Shown here piece by piece: positions 1-8,780 of a stretch of DNA of 9,679 bases. Below the pieces are notes generated by a model that worked only from the letters and a program-made list of their open reading frames with translations, made no database searches and was not told the origin of the DNA. The stretch's first letter is position 1. Every line of letters starts with the position of its first letter. Origin of the DNA: CALDOK01 sp964481655 (GTDB taxonomy: Bacteria > Myxococcota_A > UBA796 > JAFGLY01); assembly GCA_964481655.1 (NCBI GenBank), contig CAYZVO010000277.1, positions 1 through 9,679 on the forward strand, in the 5' to 3' direction. A program made the translations under genes and the position numbers.

Positions 1-1335
1 TACAAGCTGCGCGACTGGCTGTTCAGCCGCCAGCGCTACTGGGGCGAGCCCTTCCCCATCATGCACAGCCCCAGCGGCGAGGTGCTGTCCGTCTCCTACG
101 ACGACCTGCCCCTGACCCTGCCGGTGGTGGACGAGTACCGCCCCACCGAAGATGGCATGCCCCCCCTGGCCCGGGCCACCGACTGGCTGTACGTCGATGT
201 GGACGGCCAGCGCTGCGAGCGGGAGACCAACTCCATGCCCCAGTGGGCCGGCTCCTGCTGGTACTGGCTCCGCTACATGGACCCGGACAACACCGAGCTG
301 CCCGTGGGCGCCGAGGCCGAGCGCTACTGGGGCCCGGTGGACCTCTACATCGGCGGCAAGGAGCACGCGGTCACCCACCTGCTCTACTCCCGGTTCTGGC
401 ACAAGGTGCTCTACGACCTGGGGCTGGTCTCCACCAAGGAGCCGTTCCAGAAGCTGTTCCACCAGGGCATGATCCTGGCCTACAACTACCGCGACACCGC
501 GGGCAAGTACTACACGCCCGAGCAGTGCGAGCGGCGCGCGGGCCAGACCGTCACCATGATCTCCACCTGGAACAACAGGTCGATCGAGACCGACTGGTAC
601 GCCGGCGACACCCCCGTCGAGCGCAAGCTCGGCAAGATGGGCAAGTCCCGCATGAACTCGGTGGACCCCCTCGAGGTCATCGCCCAGCACGGCGCCGACG
701 CCCTGCGCATGTACGAGATGTTCATGGGGCCCCTCGAGCAGCTCAAGGACTGGCAGACCTCAGGGGTCAAGGGCCTGTCCACCTTCCTGGCCCGCACCTG
801 GCGTCTCGCCGTGGACCAGGACACCGACGAGCGCTCCGCCATGGTCACCGACGAGCCCATGGACCGCGAGCTGAAGAAGGCGCTCCATCTCGCCATCAAG
901 GAGTGCACCGAGGGCATCGACGAGCTCCGCTTCAACACCCCCGTGTCGAAGATGATGGAGCTGGTCAACCTGGCCACCCAGAAGCGCAGCGCTCCCATGG
1001 AGATGCTGCAGCCCTTCCTGCAGATCCTGCAGCCCTACGCCCCCCACATCGCCCACGAGCTGTGGGAGCGGCTGGGCTTCGAGGGCCGCATCGACGTGGC
1101 CCCCTGGCCCGCCTGGGACCCCAAGGCCCTGGTCGAGGACACCATGCAGCTGGGCGTGCAGATCAACGGCAAGGTGCGCGGCCAGCTCGAGATGGCCAAG
1201 GGCACCCCCGAAGCCGAGGTCGTCGCGGCGGCGCTGGAGATCCCCAACGTCCAGCGGCACCTCGAGGGGATGCAGCTCATCAAGTCGATGGTCCGCGGGC
1301 GCCTGGTCATCCTGGTGGTAAAGCCACAGCGCTGA
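1..1335 (+). CDS. leuS: Leucyl-tRNA synthetase, C-terminal part (5' end outside window)
   Basis: Class I aminoacyl-tRNA synthetase that charges tRNA-Leu with leucine in the cytoplasm. The frame is open from base 1, so the ATG at 61 is internal and the N-terminal HIGH region and most of the editing domain are missing. About 444 residues are visible, roughly the last half of a family that is usually 800-870 residues. Seen in order: WLFSRQRYWG (bases 16-45), typical of the return from the CP1 editing insert to the catalytic fold; a GGKEHA...HLLYSRF block near 352-393; the KMSKS-loop equivalent, here KMGKS, at 634-648 and followed by NSVDP; the helical anticodon-binding domain including LQPYAPHIAHELWERLG; and the small C-terminal domain with QINGKVRG, ending ...RLVILVVKPQR. 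The Gly in KMGKS replaces the usual Ser. The frame has no disruption. Family assignment is very secure; the exact full length is unknown. Confidence 0.97.
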   Translation, partial: YKLRDWLFSRQRYWGEPFPIMHSPSGEVLSVSYDDLPLTLPVVDEYRPTEDGMPPLARATDWLYVDVDGQRCERETNSMPQWAGSCWYWLRYMDPDNTELPVGAEAERYWGPVDLYIGGKEHAVTHLLYSRFWHKVLYDLGLVSTKEPFQKLFHQGMILAYNYRDTAGKYYTPEQCERRAGQTVTMISTWNNRSIETDWYAGDTPVERKLGKMGKSRMNSVDPLEVIAQHGADALRMYEMFMGPLEQLKDWQTSGVKGLSTFLARTWRLAVDQDTDERSAMVTDEPMDRELKKALHLAIKECTEGIDELRFNTPVSKMMELVNLATQKRSAPMEMLQPFLQILQPYAPHIAHELWERLGFEGRIDVAPWPAWDPKALVEDTMQLGVQINGKVRGQLEMAKGTPEAEVVAAALEIPNVQRHLEGMQLIKSMVRGRLVILVVKPQR

Positions 1336-1367
1336 CGGAAATATTGACGCGTCAATACTCTTTCCGT
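1335..1367. promoter_or_regulatory. Operator-like perfect palindrome in a longer inverted repeat
   Basis: TATTGACGCGTCAATA (1342-1357) is a perfect 16-bp palindrome. It is flanked by a second inverted repeat, ACGGAAA (1335-1341) against TTTCCGT (1361-1367), with three unpaired bases (CTC, 1358-1360) on one side only. The core palindrome contains the predicted -35 hexamer, a position expected for a repressor operator. As RNA it could also fold into a long stem behind leuS, but no run of U follows, so an intrinsic terminator is the weaker reading. The cognate regulator is not identifiable here. Confidence 0.5.
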
Positions 1368-1373
1368 GATAAA
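1344..1373 (+). promoter_or_regulatory. Predicted sigma70-type promoter for the SUKH-TPR-HEAT gene
   Basis: TTGACG (1344-1349) matches five of six bases of the -35 consensus. Eighteen bases later GATAAA (1368-1373) matches four of six bases of TATAAT. This lies in the only clearly AT-rich stretch of the window, just after the leuS stop and before the next plus-strand gene. Transcription would start near 1380, leaving a leader of about 80 nt before the ATG at 1458. It is a prediction from consensus and context only; sigma-factor preferences in this organism are unknown. Confidence 0.5.
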
Positions 1374-1413
1374 ACCTGAGCAGTACTCCGCCACCCCTTC
1401 CCCGGGGTGCGTG

Positions 1414-1431
1414 TGTCACCTGAAGGTGACA
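1414..1431 (+). promoter_or_regulatory. Short 5'-leader hairpin
   Basis: TGTCACC and GGTGACA pair perfectly around a TGAA loop, giving a 7-bp stem, about 35 nt downstream of the predicted transcription start and 26 nt before the ATG at 1458. The 3' arm contains AAGGTGA, which resembles a ribosome-binding site but is too far from the ATG at 1458 to serve it directly. The hairpin could affect translation or transcript stability. If the upstream GTG at 1407 were the real start, it would simply be coding sequence. Confidence 0.35.
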
Positions 1432-1432
1432 T

Positions 1433-1441
1433 CCCCCCCCC
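1433..1441. repeat. Homopolymer run of nine C
   Basis: An uninterrupted C9 tract lies between the leader hairpin and the ATG at 1458. With the ATG start it is in the untranslated leader. With the alternative GTG at 1407 it would be inside the reading frame, where slippage would switch frame. It is also a typical place for sequencing errors, which weakens any argument that relies on the frame being open through it. Confidence 0.7.
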
Positions 1442-1457
1442 GCTGCCGGGTCCCGCC

Positions 1458-4394
1458 ATGACGCAAGCCATCGATCCCTTCCATCCGCTCCTGCGGCTGA
1501 TGGACCGCTACCGCCAAGACGTGCACCACCTGCGGCCGCCCGCGGTGGACGGGAGCTTCCAGGAGGCCGAGGAGCACCTCGGCCAGGAGCTGCCGGTCAG
1601 CCTCACCACCTTCCTCGAGCGCTGGAACGGCGCGGTGCTGTTCCGGGGTGTGCTGCGGCTGCGCAGCGCCGCGGAGCTGGCGCCGGCCCACCAGGACCAC
1701 CCCAACGTGATCCTGTTCGCCGACGGCCCCAAAGAGGGCGACCGCTGGGCCTACGTGAAGTCCGACAGCGGCCACGTCTTCGGCCGCTGGACCGAGGACG
1801 AAGACGGCGGCTGCGCCCTCGAGCCCCAGTACCTCACGTTCCACCGCTGGCTGCTGGGCATGCTCCAGATCCTCGAGCAGGCCCCCAAGACCCGGGATCA
1901 GCGCGACGAGCTGCGGCTGACCTGCGATCCCCAGAACCCCTTCCTGCTGCTGCGCCGGGCCGAGGCCCTGATCGCCGCGGGGGACCCCAGCAAGGCCACC
2001 ACCTGCCTGCGCCAGGCCACGGTCTCGGACCCGGCCCTGCTGCCCGCCTGGCAGCGTCTCGGCGACGTGCTGGCCGGGCAGGACCCCGGCGAGGCGCGCT
2101 TCGCCTACATCAAGGCCCTCCGCGCCGTGCGCCTCCCGGTCCCCTACCCGGGCGCCCCCACCGCGGACCCCGACCTGATCTCCTCCCTCGGCGCCCTGTT
2201 CGATCCCGAGGACCCCGGCTGGGAGCGCGAGCTCCGCGATCTGCTCATCGAGCGCGTCACCGACGCCCGCTCCCCCGAGGTGCTGGCCCTGGTGGAGGCC
2301 GCCGGGCTGGCCTACGCGCGGGTGTTCCTGTCCCGGGGGGAGCGCCCCGAGGCCGCCGAGGTGCTGACCCAGCTGGTCCAGCGCGGGCGCGCCTTCGCCT
2401 GCCAGGGCCTGTTCCCCGAGCTGCGCCTGCTGCTCGCGCGGCTCCAGACGGAGCTGGGCCGCCACAACGAGGCCGAGGAGAGCCTGCGCCCCCTCGAGCG
2501 CAGCGGGCCGCCCCTGATCCAGGCCCGCGCCCGGCTGGCGCTGGGTCGCGTGGTCGTCGCCCGCCAGGAGCCCTGGGCGGAGGAGATCCTCGAGGAGGCC
2601 CTGCAGGGGCTCCAGGACCCGGACGAGATGTGTCAGGCCTGGCTTCTGCTGGCCGAGCGCCACCTGCTGATGGACGCCCACGATCGCGTCGGCAGCTGCC
2701 TGGGTCGCGCCCGCATGCTGCTGCACACCACAGGCAACCAGCCCCTGCGCGCCCACCACGCCATGCTCACCGGCGACCTGCACCGGCAGCTGGGCGAGCT
2801 GGACCAGGCCATGGCCGCCTACGGCGAGGCCGAGGCCATCGCCCAGGAAGGTCAGGACGCCGAGCTGCGCTGGCGGCTGGCCCTGCGCGCCGGCGACCTG
2901 GCCGCCCTGCGCGACGATCCCGACGCGGCCCGCCAGGCCTGGCAGCACACCGAGGATGGCTTCGCCCGCCTGGGCCTGCCCATCCGTCGCGGCTGGGCGC
3001 TGCTGCGCCTGGGGCGGCTGGGTGATCGCGAGGCCCTGCGCCAGGCGGGCAACGCCTTCCAGGCCGCAGACCTGGCCGCCGGTGTCGCCGCGGTGGACGC
3101 CGCCCGCGGCCGCCCCCAGCACAGCCTCGGCTGGCACATCGACCGCGCCAGCGAGCACGCCCGGGTGCGGGCCGAGGCCCAGCGAGCCAAGCCGCCCCTG
3201 GAGCGCGCCGATGCGGACCGGCCCGAGCGCCGCCTGGGCGCCCACCAGGTCGCCGTCGCCGGGTGTGAGCCCGCCGTGGTCGGCGCCCTCGCCGAAGACA
3301 TCGGCGCCACCGCCCGCAGCCTCGAGTCCGCGACCCTCCGCTCGGGCGATCCCCGCCTGGCCCGCTACGTCGCGGCGCTGGACCTGCTCGCCCATCACCG
3401 CAGCTACGAGGCCGCCCGGGCCCTGCTGGACCACCTCGCGTCGTCGTTCATCCCGGGCCTGCCAGGCCGTGCCCTGGAGAGCGTGCTGGCGCGCTCCCCC
3501 AACGCGGCGCTGGTGGACGGCCTGCTCGAGACCCTCGAGGACGCGGACGACCCGGTGGCCGTGGCCCGCGCCGCCGAGGTGCTCGGCTGGCGCCGGGAGC
3601 GCGCGGCCACAGAGCGCCTGCTGCAGCTGGCCCGGGACGAGAGCGCCAAGGGCGTGCAGCGCGCGGCCATCATGGCCCTGGGCCGCATCGGCGGCGCCGA
3701 AGCCATCGACGACATCGCGGCGGCCCTCGAGGTGCCCGAGCTGGGCGAGTCGGCCTCCATCGCGCTGCTGCTGCTCGGGGACCGACGGGGCGTGGACTAC
3801 CACGCTCAGCTGCTGGGCCGCGGAGACGCCACCCGGGGCGCCTCGCCGGGAGAGATCGTCGGCCGCTACGGCGATCCGTCCTTCCTGCTGCTGCTCAAGG
3901 GCTCGGTGGCCCGGGACGAAGAGGTCGCCCGCGGGGCCCTGATGGGCCTGGGCTACCTGGGCGACCCCCGTGCCGCGGAGCTGCTGGTGGACAGCACCGC
4001 TCGCCCTGAGGCCCGGGTGGCCGCGGTGGCATCATCGGCCCTCGAGATCCTCACCGGCCACCACGAGCCCGCCGAGGTCCCCGACCTTCGGCTGCGCTGG
4101 AAGAAGGTCTGGGCCAAGCTCGAGAAGGCCTTCATCCCCGGCGTGCGCTACCGCTACGGCCGCAAGCTCGACCCGGGTGTGCTGGTCGAGCGCCTCGGCG
4201 CCGACGAGCTGCTGACCCGCCGCTCCGCCTACGACGAGCTGGTCATCACCACCGGCGTCCACCTGCCCTTCGACGCGGACGGCGCCTGGCGCCTGCAGGT
4301 CCACCACCGCCTCGCCTGGGAGACCTGGTGGCGGGATCACCGCGACGCCTACACGCCGGGCACCTGGACCTTCCACGGGGATGTGGTGTCGTAG
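1458..4394 (+). CDS. SUKH (SMI1/KNR4)-TPR-HEAT repeat fusion protein
   Basis: A 978-residue, apparently soluble protein with no signal peptide or membrane segment. Residues about 35-135 fit an SMI1/KNR4 (SUKH) domain: AEEHLGQELP, then TFLERWNGAVLFRG, then a hydrophobic strand with FADG, GDRWAYV and HVFGRW. Residues about 155-560 are Ala/Leu/Arg-rich helical pairs that read as degenerate TPRs, for example GDLHRQLGELDQAMAAYGEA near 438-457. Residues about 640-870 contain HEAT/PBS-lyase-like repeats, such as QRAAIMALGRIGGAEAIDDI and GALMGLGYLGDPRAAELL. The end (about 920-965, SAYDELVITTGVHLPFDADG then a Trp-rich WETWWRDH) resembles the tail of other bacterial HEAT-repeat proteins. TPR and HEAT repeats are protein-binding scaffolds. 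Bacterial SUKH domains are known partly as immunity modules, but no toxin gene is adjacent. The frame is open back to GTG 1407; the ATG at 1458 is preferred because coding character begins there, although neither start has a clear Shine-Dalgarno. The precise function is unknown. Confidence 0.85.
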   Translation: MTQAIDPFHPLLRLMDRYRQDVHHLRPPAVDGSFQEAEEHLGQELPVSLTTFLERWNGAVLFRGVLRLRSAAELAPAHQDHPNVILFADGPKEGDRWAYVKSDSGHVFGRWTEDEDGGCALEPQYLTFHRWLLGMLQILEQAPKTRDQRDELRLTCDPQNPFLLLRRAEALIAAGDPSKATTCLRQATVSDPALLPAWQRLGDVLAGQDPGEARFAYIKALRAVRLPVPYPGAPTADPDLISSLGALFDPEDPGWERELRDLLIERVTDARSPEVLALVEAAGLAYARVFLSRGERPEAAEVLTQLVQRGRAFACQGLFPELRLLLARLQTELGRHNEAEESLRPLERSGPPLIQARARLALGRVVVARQEPWAEEILEEALQGLQDPDEMCQAWLLLAERHLLMDAHDRVGSCLGRARMLLHTTGNQPLRAHHAMLTGDLHRQLGELDQAMAAYGEAEAIAQEGQDAELRWRLALRAGDLAALRDDPDAARQAWQHTEDGFARLGLPIRRGWALLRLGRLGDREALRQAGNAFQAADLAAGVAAVDAARGRPQHSLGWHIDRASEHARVRAEAQRAKPPLERADADRPERRLGAHQVAVAGCEPAVVGALAEDIGATARSLESATLRSGDPRLARYVAALDLLAHHRSYEAARALLDHLASSFIPGLPGRALESVLARSPNAALVDGLLETLEDADDPVAVARAAEVLGWRRERAATERLLQLARDESAKGVQRAAIMALGRIGGAEAIDDIAAALEVPELGESASIALLLLGDRRGVDYHAQLLGRGDATRGASPGEIVGRYGDPSFLLLLKGSVARDEEVARGALMGLGYLGDPRAAELLVDSTARPEARVAAVASSALEILTGHHEPAEVPDLRLRWKKVWAKLEKAFIPGVRYRYGRKLDPGVLVERLGADELLTRRSAYDELVITTGVHLPFDADGAWRLQVHHRLAWETWWRDHRDAYTPGTWTFHGDVVS

Positions 4395-4412
4395 ACGCTC
4401 CGGCCAGCTGGC

Positions 4413-5290
4413 TCAGAGCTCTGGCTGTGAGGGTCCCTCATCGTCCGGTGACATCGGCGCGATGGGCATGGGCAGCTCGAGGGGGAGCTGGGGGGTGGGC
4501 TCGGCCGCCGAGTGCACCAGCAGGGCGGCGCGGGCGCCGGGCTTGATGGGCTGGATGTCGGAGCCGGTGAACTCCTCGGGGTCCTCGAGGGGCACGTCGC
4601 TCAGGGAGTCGAAGGCGCCGTCGGGCAGGTCGCGCTGCAGCAGGCCCTGGACCGCGATGCCCGCCGACTCCATGCCCTCGCGCTGCAGCAGGCGGATCTG
4701 CCGCTCCATGACCTGGACCAGGCGGCGGCTCTGCTTGAGCTCGTTGCGGAGCGCCTCGTTGTGCCGGTTGAGGGTGGTCAGCTGACCCACCATCTCGCTC
4801 TGGCCCGGGGCCAGCATCTGCTGCAGCTCGATGAGCTGGTTGCGGAAGTAGTCCCGCTCGCTCGTGACGGCCCGGAAGCGGGCCCGCAGCTCGTACTCGC
4901 TCGAGTCCATCAGGATCTGCTCGAGCTCGATCACGCGGGAGCTGAGCTGCTCCTCGCTCTTGCGCAGCTGGTTGATGACGTGGAGGTTGACCACCAGGCG
5001 GCGGTGGGTCTCCTTGAGCTCCGCCTGCCACTCGTGCATGGCGCGGTCCAGCTCCGGGATGGCCTCCCTGGCCAGCTCGGGCGCCGGCCCAGGGGCAGGT
5101 GGTGGTGGGCCAGGGCCAGCAGCTCGAGGGAGCGCAGCTCGTGCTCGTCCAGCTCACGACGGGCGATGGTCAGCTGCGCCGAGAGCATCCTGGCGCGGGT
5201 GCGGTGCTGCTGGAGCAGGGCCAGCCAGACCACGCTGATGACCATGATGCCGACCAGCGCCGACAGCAACAAGTCGAGGAGCTGCTCCAA
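4413..5290 (-). CDS. Membrane-anchored coiled-coil protein, frame interrupted by an apparent 1-nt loss
   Basis: I do not recognise a named family. Translation appears to begin at TTG 5290, with GGTGA six bases upstream. The first frame encodes a hydrophobic N-terminal segment (about residues 5-26, SALVGIMVISVVWLALL) followed by QQHRTRAR, then a helical start (RRELDEHELRSLELLALAHH). After about 5093 that frame turns into unnatural Trp/Ser/Arg-rich sequence, while another frame continues sensibly (ELAREAIPELDRAMHEWQAE) to the stop at 4413. Restoring one base near 5078-5105 gives a continuous protein of about 292 residues: membrane anchor, a Glu/Gln/Leu/Arg-rich coiled coil (about 75-212), and an acidic, Pro-rich tail. 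By the positive-inside rule the coiled coil would be cytoplasmic. The downstream piece alone could start at ATG 5039 (208 residues) but has no good ribosome-binding site. The gene lies 76 nt after the J-domain gene. The break may be a sequencing error or a real mutation. Confidence 0.75.
5078..5105 (-). other. Site of apparent frameshift in the coiled-coil gene
   Basis: The upstream frame (codons starting at 5290 and every third base below it) gives sensible protein down to about HHHLPLG. The downstream frame (that of ATG 5039) gives sensible protein from about APELAREAIP. Joining them needs one extra base. The overlap contains short C and G runs (CCCCTGGG when read on the minus strand) where a base is easily lost. 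No canonical X XXY YYZ slippery heptamer is visible in the upstream frame, so programmed -1 frameshifting is not favoured. Confidence 0.7.
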
Positions 5291-5366
5291 GGACGCTCAC
5301 CGTCGCAGATGAAGGGCGGGGACCGACGGTCCACCCGTCCAGCGTACCACCCCAGCGGCGCCGTGG

Positions 5367-5942
5367 TTACACGATGCGCAGCTTGTAGGGATTCATGTCC
5401 TTCTTGGCGGACGCGTTTTCCTGGGCGACCTCGGCCTTCTCGAGCCACTCCTCGAAGACCGCGTTGCCCGGCTCGAACTGGATGGCGAAGCGGATCTGCA
5501 TGACCGCGCCGCGGAAGTCGCCGTCGCCCCAGCACTTGAGCGCCATCTTGAAGTACTTCTCGCCCTGGGGGGTCTTGGCGGCCAGCTCGGGGTTGTTCTT
5601 GGCGGCGGCGTCCTTGGCGGCCTTGGAGCGACCGTCGGCGCTCATGCGCAGGTTGCCGTCGGCCAGGCCCATGTCGTAGCGGGCGCGGGTGTCCGGATCC
5701 TTGAGGTGCCGGTAGGCCTCGTTGGCCAGCCGGAAGATGTCGTTGGCCTTTTCCTTGAGCTCCTCGTCGTTGAGGCGCGCCAGCCGGTCGGGGTGGAACT
5801 TGCGCGACACCGCGCGGAAGGACGGATCGACATCGGCCTGAGGTGCGTCGCGATCCAGGAGCAGGATCTTGTAGTAGTCGAGCTCGTCGAGCAGCTCGTG
5901 GAGGGTCTCCAGCTCCACACGGGTCTTGATCATGGGGTCCAT
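5367..5942 (-). CDS. J-domain protein with C-terminal TPR-like segment
   Basis: A 191-residue class C-type J-domain protein, expected to stimulate the ATPase of an Hsp70 and deliver or position clients in the cytoplasm. The J-domain spans about residues 20-92: LDYYKILLLD (helix I), FRAVSRKFHPD with the HPD motif at 50-52, then NDIFRLANEAYRHLKDPDTRARYD. There is no Gly/Phe-rich stretch and no CxxCxGxG zinc finger, so this is not housekeeping DnaJ. A Lys/Ala-rich linker (about 100-125) leads to a single TPR-like helix pair (about 126-172, KYFKMALKCWGDGDFRGAVM then AIQFEPGN). The ATG at 5942 is chosen because GGAGG sits 7 nt upstream; the frame is open to an earlier ATG at 5972 that lacks this site. 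It lies 55 nt downstream of the Hsp70 gene and is its likely partner. The J-domain is secure; the client is unknown. Confidence 0.92.
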   Translation of the reverse strand: MDPMIKTRVELETLHELLDELDYYKILLLDRDAPQADVDPSFRAVSRKFHPDRLARLNDEELKEKANDIFRLANEAYRHLKDPDTRARYDMGLADGNLRMSADGRSKAAKDAAAKNNPELAAKTPQGEKYFKMALKCWGDGDFRGAVMQIRFAIQFEPGNAVFEEWLEKAEVAQENASAKKDMNPYKLRIV

Positions 5943-5949
5943 ACCGCTG

Positions 5950-5954
5950 CCTCC
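5950..5954 (-). promoter_or_regulatory. Strong ribosome-binding site of the J-domain gene
   Basis: GGAGG on the minus strand, with a 7-nt spacer to ATG 5942. It decides the start codon against the in-frame ATGs at 5972 and 5933. Confidence 0.75.
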
Positions 5955-5997
5955 ATGGGCTGAGTGTAGCACCCGTCAGGGCGCCTGGCCGCGTTCG

Positions 5998-7529
<1,532 letters not shown>

Positions 7530-7533
<4 letters not shown>

Positions 7534-8336
7534 GCTGTGCTCCCTGTCTGATCGTCGAGTCTACCGCGCCGGGTGCTGGATGAGGGAGCGAGCAGCTCCA
7601 TCATCTCGCCGTGGATGTGACCATTACTGGCGAGTATCCTACGTCCTGAGAGCTCGACCGGTCCACCGTCGAGGTCGGTCACCACCCCACCGGCCTCCTG
7701 GATGAGCAGCGCGCCCGCGGCGATGTCCCAGGGCTGCAGCCCGAACTCCCAGAAGCCGTCGAGGCGCCCGTCGGCCAGCCAGGCCAGATCCAGGGCCGCC
7801 GCGCCGGCGCGCCGGATGCCCTGACAGCGCTCCATGAAGGCCTGCACATGGCGCAGGTAGAAGGCCGCCCGCTCGCGGCGGTCGTAGGGAAACCCGGTGC
7901 CCACCAGCGCCCGATCCAGCCCCGCGCAGTCGCTGACCCGCATAGGCCGGCCGTCGCAGTGGGCGCCCCCACCGCGCTGGGCGGTGTAGCAGATGTCGCG
8001 CACCGCGTCGTAGACGCAGCCCGCGTGCAGCTCCCCGTCGAGCCGCAGGGCCACGGAGACGCCGTAGGAGGGGTAGCGGTGCACGAAGTTGGTCGTGCCG
8101 TCGAGGGGGTCGACGATCCAGCAGCTCATGGGGATCGCGCCGTCGTCCGACAGCTCTTCGCCCACCACCGGGAGGTCGGGGGTCTCCGCCGCCAGCAGGG
8201 CGCGCACCGCGCGCTCGCAGGCCACATCGACCTCGGTCACCAGGTCCACCGCGCCCTTGTGCCGGGCCGCCCGCACCTCGGAGCGCCGGATGATCTCTCC
8301 GGCCACCCGGGCGGCGCGCTCGGCCAGGGCCCTCAC
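7530..8336 (-). CDS. Inositol monophosphatase family protein (SuhB-like)
   Basis: A 268-residue, Mg2+-dependent phosphatase of the IMPase fold, expected to hydrolyse inositol 1-phosphate or related sugar or nucleotide monophosphates. Metal-binding motifs are intact: GEE at 59-61; WIVDPLDGTTNF at 73-84 with Asp76, Asp79 and Thr81; and WDIAAGALLIQEAGG at 203-217 with Asp204. The RRAGAAALDLAWLADG segment (175-190) is typical of bacterial IMPases. The last 18 or so residues are a polar tail overlapping the Hsp70 ribosome-binding site. The start is GTG 8336, which overlaps the dtd stop as GTGA, with GGTGGA (8343-8348) 6 nt upstream. The substrate cannot be told from sequence; E. coli SuhB also has an rRNA antitermination role, so a non-metabolic function is possible. 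Family call is secure. Confidence 0.94.
7540..7545 (-). promoter_or_regulatory. Ribosome-binding site of the lidless Hsp70, inside the IMPase gene
   Basis: AGGGAG on the minus strand, 6 nt before ATG 7533, lying within the last codons of the upstream gene. Together with the ATGA stop/start overlap (7530-7533) it indicates coupled translation of the two genes and supports this start. Confidence 0.7.
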
Positions 8337-8773
8337 GGCGTGTCCACCATGATGGTCACGGGGCCGTGGTTGACCAGATCGATGTCCATGAGCGAGCCGA
8401 AGACTCCCCGCTCCACCCGCAGCCCGTGCTCGGCCAGCAGCTCGCAGAAGCGCTCGTACAGTGGCTCGGCGAGGGCGGGCGGTGCGGAGCGCACGAAGCT
8501 GGGGCGGTTGCCCTTGCGGCAGTCGGCGTAGAGCGTGAACTGGGAGACCACCAGGGCAGCACCTCCGACGTCCTGCACGCTGCGGTTCATGCGCCCGGCG
8601 TCGTCCTGGAAGATGCGCAGCCGGGCCAGCTTGCCGGCCAGCCAGCGCGCCTGGTCCTCGCCGTCGCCGGGGGCCACGCCCAGCAACACCAGCAGGCCGT
8701 CGTCGACGGCACCCACGACGGCGCCGTCGACGCTGACGCTCGCGCGGCTCACCCGCTGGACGAGGGCGCGCAT
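8333..8773 (-). CDS. dtd: D-aminoacyl-tRNA deacylase
   Basis: A 146-residue homodimeric enzyme that removes D-amino acids (and glycine mischarged on tRNA-Ala) from tRNA, a proofreading step in translation. It matches the family's full length of about 145-150. Diagnostic motifs are MRALVQRVSRASVSVDG at the N-terminus, SQFTLYAD at 77-84 (including Thr80) and NHGPVT at 135-140, which carries the Gly-cisPro pair that reaches the partner's active site. The start is ATG 8773, 7 nt after the stop of the upstream gene, with only a weak AGGCGG-type ribosome-binding site. Its stop overlaps the start of the IMPase gene. Product identity is very secure. Confidence 0.97.
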   Translation of the reverse strand: MRALVQRVSRASVSVDGAVVGAVDDGLLVLLGVAPGDGEDQARWLAGKLARLRIFQDDAGRMNRSVQDVGGAALVVSQFTLYADCRKGNRPSFVRSAPPALAEPLYERFCELLAEHGLRVERGVFGSLMDIDLVNHGPVTIMVDTP

Positions 8774-8780
8774 GCGCCGC

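Noticed and set aside
1335..1367. The inverted repeat after leuS as an intrinsic terminator
   Set aside because: No U-rich tract follows the 3' arm, and the palindrome coincides with a good promoter, so an operator is the better reading; a dual role is not excluded.
1416..3803. A 795-codon open frame on the minus strand opposite the SUKH-TPR-HEAT gene
   Set aside because: Its translation is a Gly/Ala/Gln/Leu-rich low-complexity product with no domain, as expected from the antisense frame of a very GC-rich gene; the plus strand has clear domains.
1458..4394. The SUKH gene as part of a toxin-immunity locus
   Set aside because: No toxin, secretion or Rhs/CDI-like gene lies in the window; the neighbours are leuS and the chaperone operon.
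4403..4423. Two 10-bp palindromes, GCCAGCTGGC (4403-4412) and CAGAGCTCTG (4414-4423), at the convergent gene ends, considered as a bidirectional terminator
   Set aside because: The stems are short with no unpaired loop, there is no T run on either side, and the second is coding. Such palindromes are frequent by chance in GC-rich DNA.
5078..5105. Programmed -1 ribosomal frameshifting in the coiled-coil gene
   Set aside because: No X XXY YYZ heptamer is present in the upstream frame and no obvious downstream stem was recognised; a base loss is simpler.
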